Shown here: positions 50,175 to 64,000 of the stretch, piece after piece | Numbering within the stretch: position 1 is the stretch's first letter | Layout: every line of letters starts with the position of its first letter | Assembly (NCBI RefSeq): GCF_001949145.1 | Contig: NW_019091385.1 | Location: forward strand, 1,616,046-1,680,045 | Direction: 5' to 3' | DNA: 64,000 bases | From: Acanthaster planci | Taxonomy: Eukaryota > Echinodermata > Asteroidea > Valvatida > Acanthasteridae | The notes under the pieces: generated by a model | The model's database searches: none | What the model saw: the letters and a program-made list of their open reading frames with translations, nothing else | Told to the model about the DNA's origin: nothing | Translations under genes and position numbers: made by a program

Positions 50175-50648
50175 CTTGACATTTACAGTAATTTGTTTCC
50201 TTTCTTCCTGGCTCTTTGCCTTAGGAGCAAAATTACAGAATTGGTTTAAGGTGCACTGTTTCTGGGGTTTAGGAGCAGCCCCTTCACCACACCAATTTAA
50301 TGCACACATTAAGTAATTATGCCGTGTTATCATCCTGCCAGCCAGGGGTGTTGACTCAAAGGAAAGTTGTTGCTAGGCAACCAAAGTGCCGAATCTTATT
50401 CATGCACACAGCCTGTTGTATAAGTTCTTGGATTGTGCTACATTCAGCACAGTGCACAGAAGAGGATTACGAATTCAACCTAAATCTTACACTGTGAAGA
50501 CAAATTTCAAGTGTAAAATACTTCTGTATATTTACAGGTTTTCAAAAGAGAACTACTTTCTTCACACATGGAGGGAGATTTTTCTTTTGTCCTTAGTGTT
50601 ATTTGTCTTAATCCTAGAAGTCATAAAAACTGTACCATATTATTTCTA

Positions 50649-50790
50649 AGAAATATGGAAGGGCGGCGTAGCACTGTGATCAGAATATTGACAAGAATAT
50701 AATATCAAATCAGTGTTATGAAATATGTGATTGCCATATGATTGTCACATATTTCAGAGTGCTGATTTGATATTATGTTCTTTTCCATAT
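50649..50790. mobile_element. Shortened relative of the 38.7-kb fold-back element
   Basis: GAAATATGGAAGGGC, CACTGTGATCAGAATATTGA and AAGAATATAATAT match the left end of the 38703 element. An inverted right arm (about 50738-50786) follows directly. The central CTGAAGAAGG hairpin is missing, so this copy is internally deleted. Confidence 0.65.
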
Positions 50791-52028
50791 TATATCTATT
50801 TGTTTTCTCTCCCATCTAGTCTGGTGATGTCTAAAATGTTCCACAAGAGTAATTCGTCATCTGAAAAACTATGCAGGTTAACACTACCAAGATTAATCTG
50901 TTTAACCATAATTTGACCTACTGGTACCAACATTTGCTTTTATTTTTGTGGCAAAAACTTTAGGGTTTTTTTTGCAACTGTTTTGTTTTCTTCACTTAAA
51001 CCATTCTGATACTGATGTACAGGTTTCACAAAGGGGAAAAAAGCTAAAAAATAATGATGAAAGCAAAATTAACCTTTCATCTTTTTGTGAGTTTGTGGAA
51101 TTCTCTGCTTGTCAAAAAAGGCAACCTAAATGCAAAGATGCAAGCTGAAATGCATGGGTTCAGTGGCTAGAATGTCACAAGCACAACAGTGAAGGCTTTA
51201 CCAGGCAGTTGATCACACTTTGTTTGTTGTCATAATTATTCCCCTGTCTTCTGAAAACCAACACTAAAAGCTGTCTCCTCTACAACACTATGATACGAGA
51301 TGGCTTGTAGTTTCCAGTTTGCTCATCAGTGAGCAAGGCCAGGTACATGTACATATGTCCGTCATTTGGAGCCTTAGGGCAGGATCATCCAAGTTGACAG
51401 TGGGCCTGTGAAAAATTCCTAGGGGAAGCATATACAAAAATCATCGGAGAATACCCTAGGTGTACCTTAAGACATAAACATCAATATTCCTACAAAAACG
51501 GAAAGTTTGAACACTTCCACATATTTCGTTTGGGGAAAGCTTCAATCTAGCGGGTTCACAGTTTACTCCAGCTTAACATAAACACAAAAGAGCAAGGCTC
51601 TGCCACTAACCTACATGTAGAGCACATGAGGACTTGTTATATCTGCAGTACTGGTGCCCATGGCCTGTGGATCACTGGTGTCTACATGGAAATTTGGGGT
51701 ATACTAGTTAATGGTGTTTAGGGCCTACAGAACACTCAAGGCAAGTTGGATCAGTGACAGTTTGTCAACCACTGGTTGGTTTTGCCTGGTGTGCGGTATG
51801 CATAGGTTACCAGTCAAAATTGACCATTGGTTGAAAATTGATCGTTGATTGACCTTGCCCTAATATGGGCCTGCTGAGCTGTGACCACTCTTTCTCTTGT
51901 TGATTTCCATAGCGTCATTCAGGCACCTCACTAATATTTATTTAGTAGTAATTTTCTCAGGATCAGCCTGTTGTGGATTTTGATCTTGTTCACATACATA
52001 CATTTATATGTATACTGTATTTTGTATT

Positions 52029-52101
52029 GTCACTTCAAGAAGTTGACATTTTTCTAAATAAAGGGGTCACTTCAAGAAGTCGACTTTTTCTAAATAAAGG
52101 T
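52029..52101 (+). repeat. Tandem duplication, 2 x about 37 bp
   Basis: GTCACTTCAAGAAGTTGACA... is repeated as GTCACTTCAAGAAGTCGACT..., both ending TTTCTAAATAAAGG. Non-coding. Confidence 0.85.
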
Positions 52102-53467
52102 GTGGAAAATCACAAAAGACAACCTGTCGCAATTCTTCACACACAGTTGTTTATTTATCATGTAAAATTGGAATTTGTTGACTCGGGTATCATCACATGA
52201 AATCTGCTTCCTTGGCTTTGAACTGGTGATCCTATCTGCCTTGAGCAGAAGCACCCCCTTATCAGTTAAAAACAGCCAAGTTGGTCGGGAGTGTTCATTT
52301 TGCTGGTAGCAATGCAACCATGACGCTTGCATTTCATATTCATTTGTGAACCGACAAAATGCATTTCTGACCAAAGGAGCCTCCATTGCTAGGAACATTG
52401 TACCCTCTCTTAGTTCAGCTTGGGGCTCATTAGAGGCGGACATCTTGTTCAAGGATTCTCAGGCAAGGCATCCAGTCCCCCAATTTCTTTACAAGGACAT
52501 TACATGATAAGCGCGTATCATCCTAGTATGTTCCCACTGACACTTCCTCTCAGCACCTTCATTTGCTTTGAAGCCTTGCTGAAAGTAATTCAATTACACA
52601 ATAGCATCCAGTAGTTTTTAGAACACAAGTTAACTCTAGTTATACTTTTCATGAATGGAACTTTAAATCGTTTTCACTTGTCCTAAGCCAAGGTGGCAAA
52701 GTTTCTGTTGCAGTGGTCATATTACAAAAAAACAGTGTCACCAATAGGTAGACTTACTGATGAAGAAAAAGGGGATATGACCACCTCAATTGTTTTTGAG
52801 TGCCCAAATTGTTCCATCAATAAAAGCACAAGTAGACCTGAACCACATTGTTTACATGCCCACTTTCCTTTGGGGACACACTTACTGTATAATTGGATTG
52901 TGCCCCACCTCACTGTAGTAAAAAAGGGTACATGCAAACAGTTTGACATTATGTTATGGGCTATTGATAGAAATATTTGAGAGGGATAGGGGATATATCA
53001 CTGATTGTTGGAAAGAATGGGACTTATAGTTTTTCCTTGTTAGTTGGCAAGCGACGTTGTCCTGATCCCGTCCCTTTTATAATTTCTTGGCTTGTATTCC
53101 TCTTTCCCCGTCTCTGCAAAATTATGTCAACATGTATGATGTCATGTTTATTACCACACCTCATTAATTTTGTACTTTATGCCCCTCATCAATATATGAC
53201 CAGTGAGTTGGTGATACTCCACTTGTACACGATATCTGGAAAATAACTCGAAAACATTTGAAACTCAAAATCCTGTTCCATGATTTGTTACTATGAAAAA
53301 TCAATTCTTGGGAGTTAGCAGACCGTTGTTGCAAAAAAATAAGTCCAGAAGAAAATATGAGGGTCCTGAACTCTTGAATTCTTATTTCTTCCATCTTTTT
53401 ATTCTACAGTTCAGATAATTTGGCTGGTCCTTCAATTCCTGCTGTAATGAGAGTTTTATGTGATTTC

Positions 53468-53500
53468 TTTTTTTTTGGGGGGGGGGGTTGGGTGGGGATG
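53468..53500 (+). repeat. Poly-T / poly-G tract
   Basis: TTTCTTTTTTTT is followed by ten Gs and GTTGGGTGGGG. A low-complexity tract that could form a G-quadruplex; no other feature. Confidence 0.6.
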
Positions 53501-56143
53501 GAGTTATTGCAGCATGGAAGTTTGTCCCTTTTGGAAAGTACATTTTAGTTTCATTGACACACTGGAATAGAACACAACTAAAATAAACAACAGAATAGAG
53601 TCCAGACAATAACACTTTGATTTTTGTGGAAGCAATAGTTTATTCAGAGTTATAAACTGATCATAGGGAAACCATGTTGATTTCTGCCTAGCTAGTTTTA
53701 TGTAACAGTACAAAGCATGCTCCTTTGGCAGGAACTACAAACCCAAGGGGCAGACAGTCATCCTTCACAGCCTCACTGAGCAGTCTACATATTCTCAAAT
53801 TTGCTAACCACCATGTGAGACCTGTCACAATAAATAAGGTGTAAGTCGCATTCCACTGTTTCCTGTTGTATGGTTCTTGAAATTGAAGGGGAGATCAATT
53901 TTTGAGTTTCGTAATATTTGGAAAGAGCAACCCGTCTTGCCTTTTAATTGCAAATTTTTGGCAGGATCAGATATGTAAATTCTCATTTTCTTACCAATAT
54001 TGATGACAGCATTACTCTTGCCTGGTCAGAAATGTTGAAACGGAGACAGAAACAAAGACCCAACGCCACTAGAATGAAGTCACATTGTCAGCCTACTTTT
54101 ACCTCAAGTGTTACATGTATATACCACTGGAAAGCTCTTCTTCTGTTAATTCAAATAAAGCAGTATCTCAATTTTCGAAAATTTCAACTTAAAGCTCATT
54201 TTCTGATGATAGGTATATATGCCCCTGACTGGCTCAAAACTGGCTTTGAGGTCCTTAGACATCCCTTGTTATCTCAGACTCTTCAAATTCTCCCCTGGAT
54301 ATAAACTGCTATGGGCCAAACCATTCACAACTGGAAGTACAAGTTACTGACACTGAGCATCTCCATAATAAATCATAATCTGCCATATGATGTCACTTGC
54401 AAGTTCATCCCATCAAATGTACACAACATAGAGTGTTAATTCTTTTTGTTCCATCATAAATATGACCCAGACCAATTCCTTCTGTGATACCCTTAATTTG
54501 AACCACTCCTTGAAGTTGCTGTCCTGAAATACATCTTCACTGACCAGCACTTCATTTTTTTCCCAAGACAAACTTGCATTCAATTTCACTTGATCACAAA
54601 CATACACTGCCCCTCATGGACACCTTGACAATTATTTTGAAGACACCACTTCTGAGTTCTGAACAATTGTCAACTGTAACAAAACAAAGTTACCGTGCTG
54701 CCCAGGGCTAAATTGGTCAACCATATTAGTTTAGTGCCTCATTTTTTTCAGAACCATTTTTAAACCCTCTACTGCCAATGGAATGATTGTACAATACTGC
54801 AGCAGTATTAAGTGGATAATGAGATTTCAAAAAAATTATCTGAGTTCAAAGCCACTTTAAATATGTACATGTACATTGATGAATACAAGTGAGAATGTCA
54901 TGAAAAGATATGTGCAATGGAAGAGAAATGTTTGTTTATGATTTTCAATTTTCTTCTAAAAAGGATGTTTTTGAATGTTTAAATTAGTGAACTAGTTCTG
55001 GCAAATGGACAACTGGTCAAGATTCAAATATACATGTGCATGTAGAAGGTTGGAGCTTCTGTGCTACATACATGTATTTACATGTACATTGCACATTTAG
55101 CTGCTTTGCATTATAACTGATAACTGTATATTCAAATAAGCTTCTTCCAGCTGCAGTGTAGTCTGCTGTATCACTTAAATCTTACTGATAATCACATTTG
55201 TTGAATGTGAAAATGTGGACTCCTTTTGTCATACCTTAAAATGTAATTCAGCCTGTTCATGAATTGAAAGTCTGGATGTTTGTTTTCGAGTCTGCAATGT
55301 GACAAATTCACTGGAAAGCTTGGATTTCCTAAAAGAAATGTACGTTTCACGACAGCAAACCGATTTTGTTAGAAGACAAAACTTAGACAGCAGCCTTTTT
55401 GGTGCAATGAACTAAACCATCTACATTCACTTTAAGTTTAAAAGGTGTTGTTCAAACCAGAATTTATTCCGCATAAGTAGCCTTTTTTTATCCTGTGGGG
55501 GATCAAGTTTTGCAATTCTCCCAGCTGGAAGAAAACAAAAATCCATCTCTATCAACATGTATATACAAAATACACTCGTAGATGACACTCGTTTCTACAT
55601 CCAACTTCTGAGAGGGGAAAATTGCTTTGTTCATGGTGACTAGCCTGAGCATGCATCAAAATACCCAAACACAAGCTTTCCCATCAAATACCTCCAGAAA
55701 AGCAAATAATGTACACATAAACGTGATGAATTTTTTTTTTTTAGCAATTTCACTGGAAACACATTCCTTGCTCTGCAGCTGGTATTTAGACTAAGAACTA
55801 ATCTTGGTCGCGCCCACTTTAACTTTGAGGCCTGCATTTATGTGTTGTTAATGAGGATTTAACAATACGTGGGCGGGGAAAAAGGAAACAACTGTGTATT
55901 GAAATAATTTTGCTTCTTCAAAGTGATGGGATCTGCGCCCATGTTTATATTTACTGAAAAGTGACTGGGACAATCTGACAAGTTGGCAGACAGCCAACAG
56001 TAGTTTATGTATTTCTGTAAAATCATGTGGGCCTAGCTCTTCCGTTTTTCATTGATCACCTTTCTGATGCACTTATAATGCTAACTACGGCTGTACATCA
56101 TGAGTTCAGAATAAAGGCAATTAGGTCAGATCTTATGATACAA

Positions 56144-56203
56144 CAACGGAATCACTTCCTTTCCAACGGAATCACTTCCTTTCCAACGGAATCACTTCCT
56201 CTC
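56144..56203 (+). repeat. Tandem repeat, 3 x 20 bp
   Basis: Three near-identical units of CAACGGAATCACTTCCTTTC; the third has one change. Each unit contains an ACTTCC (reverse GGAAGT) ETS-type core. Confidence 0.9.
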
Positions 56204-56829
56204 CTATCTCCCCATGTTACCTTTTCTTTTTAAGGCCAAGTCAGCTTAAAACATTACACTATACATGTATTGCTTTGACAGTAATAGAAAATACACAAAA
56301 TGAAGAAAGGTTTGAGACAAAAATTACAATGTATCACAAAACAACTACATGTACCTGTGCCTGCTCATATCTACAAGAAATTTGACGATTAAAAAAAGGG
56401 TTTAATTCCAAATTTCATTTCATTGTAAATCATTTTCAAATGTAAATCAAACCTGATATGAATATGTGCAACCTTCTATAAAGTTTACTTTTCATTCTTT
56501 TTAAACATGTGATGCAGCGAGGCAACTTCAATATAGTTGAGGATGTTGATTACATGTATTTTTTAATTTTAGTGCAGTAATGCTACATTTTCAGTAATTT
56601 GGTTTGATTTCATAAATAATAAAAATACAGCACAGTGAAATTCCTGTAACCAAGTGGTACAACAAAAGTGAAATTAAATTTGCTTTTATACCCCTACAAC
56701 AATTGGATAAAATAGGCCTCCACTGAGTCCAGAATTAGGCCACTGTTACAAAGTTTGGTTACAACGGTATGCAAGATCTTCATGCCAGAGACCCAAAACA
56801 GATGATTTTTCAGTTTAAAGTATCCACCT

Positions 56830-56898
56830 TTAACCCTAACCTCCTAAGGTGCATGTAAAAAATATTGAAATAGGAAGATTTGGGACAGTTAGGGTTAA
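56830..56898 (+). mobile_element. Short TTAACCCTAAC-ended element, copy 4 (best preserved)
   Basis: A 69-bp unit with perfect 11-bp inverted ends, TTAACCCTAAC and GTTAGGGTTAA. The interior includes AAGGTGCATGTAAAAAATAT and AGGAAGATTTGGGACA. No coding capacity. Confidence 0.75.
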
Positions 56899-57536
56899 TA
56901 CTTTGTCATAATAGACCTTACGTACAAACTACAATTTACAATCCATCAATCGTTTTATTTTTCTAATTGAACTCTAAATGTGATATCTATAGATAACCTC
57001 CTGTCTAATGCTCAGTAACCTACTGAGAAATGAGGTAATAATGGTTACTGATTATTTTTCAACTCACAATTACTAATACTAGAGATCAAAGAACATCTCA
57101 ACTGGATTTATATTAACTTAAAGACAGCACAAGATTGAAAAAAGGGCATTCCTGGCTGGTTTGTTAATTCAAAATTCTTTGGAGAACTGAATATCACTGA
57201 TCAACATAAAAACCAACAAAATTGTCATTCTTTGCCTTTCTGACGACCCAAAATCACACTTATTGAGAATCAATTTGAATAACGTTCACTCAAAATACAC
57301 ACAAAAATCCAGGACAGATATGCCACAAAAACGGTGGTTTAAGAGGCTTAAAATTTGGGTTGCCACTGAAAGAAAAAATTGGTTTCATATACGTCTTACA
57401 GCTTTTTTTGACACTCGAGTTAGGTTTAGTGTTAGTGTTATCCTAAAATATTTACATTCCAAGTACAAAGCACAAGAAGAATTCAGGACCCGACATCCGA
57501 GCTGCTGGCTAGGCTGACAATGACGCTGTCCCCTAG

Positions 57537-63328
<5,792 letters not shown>

Positions 63329-64000
63329 CTTATGGGAAACAGAATAAGCCTGATTGTTATAGTTCATCAATTGATTTTTCTCAGAGGCCAGGTGTCAAAT
63401 TCATTTTACAAGAAAACCTTGTGAAATTTATGAACCAAGACTTGTTAGAAGACCCACACGTTAACAAAAGTAATAATGAACCTACTATTTTGTAAACATG
63501 TACACGCTGCATTGTTTCGCACCTAACATGTATGTAATACATACACCTGTAAACGAAAATCATCATTTGTCCCATGTTGTTAAAGGCTACAGTGAGTGGT
63601 CTAGAAAGATTACAAATTTAATCCGACTACTGTAGCGGTATCTTGGAACTGGGAGAATCAACTACATGTACATGTACAAGTACAGTCAACCACAGTTCTA
63701 CTTCAATTCAATTCAAACCCTCTCTGAAACCAGACCACGCAGCACTGTTGCACTGCTGGTTCGTGTTATTAGTAATTGAGTACTTGTAAAAGTACATGCA
63801 GGGCGGTTCCTGAGAAGAATTGTGTGAGCTGACACCACCTGTTAGAGTAGTGACAAAGGTAACAACTAGATCATTGAGATTATTCAAGTTAGATAGTGCA
63901 TCATTCCCATGGAACAGCACTGCACAAATAAGAAGATATTGACCAATGGTTTATTCATAGTTGGTGCTTAACCCTAACCCACCTCAATCCTCCAAATCCT
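63329..64000. other. LONRF intron running off the window
   Basis: No exon is seen. It contains ACATGTACATGTAC (63664 region) and, at the very end, a truncated CCCTAAC element. The upstream LONRF exons should lie beyond 64000. Confidence 0.5.
63968..64000 (-). mobile_element. Short CCCTAAC-ended element, truncated by window end
   Basis: It starts TTAACCCTAAC, identical to the 56830 copy end, and continues CTCAATCCTCCAAAT, matching the reverse complement of the 22739 copy (CTGAATCCTCCAATT). It is therefore a copy in reverse orientation, cut by the window edge. Confidence 0.45.

Larger units (their letters stand above)
50175..57536. other. Spacer between COMMD5 and the LONRF gene
   Basis: It contains the 3' UTRs of the two convergent genes and no supported exon. 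No AATAAA was noticed in the first 1.8 kb after COMMD5. The nearest obvious minus-strand AATAAA for LONRF is at 56959-56954. Repeats are listed separately. Confidence 0.45.

Noticed and set aside
52090-52452. 120-codon minus-strand ORF
   Set aside because: The frame looks partly coding-like, but there are no convincing splice sites, neighbours or family; it may be a repeat fragment.
53948-54304. 118-codon plus-strand ORF
   Set aside because: AT-rich composition, no domain, no splice context; random frame in spacer DNA.
56830-56898. Interstitial telomeric repeat
   Set aside because: Only one or two TTAGGG-like units at each end, in inverted orientation and with a conserved non-telomeric interior; a small element fits better.

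Overview
The window is eukaryotic nuclear DNA. Protein-coding genes are cut into short exons with GT-AG boundaries. Introns and spacers are long and AT-rich, and small inverted-repeat transposons are scattered through them. Five animal genes can be assembled exon by exon with splice phases that agree throughout: a group I nucleoside diphosphate kinase, SNX25, a small MADF/BESS DNA-binding protein, COMMD5 and a LONRF ubiquitin ligase. The vertebrate-type gene content, the preserved intron-rich structure, many short non-autonomous elements and a very high density of ACATGTACATGT-type palindromes point to a marine invertebrate. I favour an invertebrate deuterostome such as amphioxus, but this is inference; a hemichordate or lophotrochozoan is not excluded.

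Layout. 1-0.4 kb: part of an unrecognised minus-strand gene, head to head with the kinase. 0.83-5.6 kb (+): NDPK, three coding exons, with a 75-bp tandem duplication that copies the 5' splice site of exon 2; the 3' UTR probably ends near 6.84 kb. 6.9-9.7 kb: convergent spacer with one tRNA-like repeat. 9.76-27.6 kb (-): SNX25, 22 coding exons and 1079 codons (two N-terminal membrane segments, PXA, RGS, coiled coil, PX, nexin-C, and a long acidic tail not present in vertebrate SNX25). Its introns hold a 21-bp minisatellite, several MITE-like elements and one GC-AG intron. 27.6-30.6 kb: spacer. 30.6-33.3 kb (-): MADF/BESS gene, three exons. 33.3-41.4 kb: spacer with an orphan candidate terminal exon at 37.2 kb and a large fold-back palindrome at 38.7 kb. 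41.4-50.2 kb (+): COMMD5, seven exons; the last intron holds a nested fold-back element. 50.2-57.5 kb: spacer with a shortened relative of the 38.7 kb palindrome. 57.5-63.3 kb (-): the 3' nine coding exons of a LONRF gene (RING plus LON substrate-binding domain); its N-terminal exons lie beyond the window.

The genes do not form a pathway or operon. SNX25 (endosome/ER membrane traffic), COMMD5 (endosomal Commander complex) and LONRF (ubiquitin ligase) all touch protein sorting and turnover, but nothing here suggests that they are linked by more than position. I found no bacterial-type, viral or wholly new multigene system. The most unusual material is non-coding: a family of about 65-bp elements with telomere-like CCCTAAC/GTTAGGG ends, two fold-back element families, a minisatellite touching a splice donor, and the duplicated splice donor in the kinase gene.
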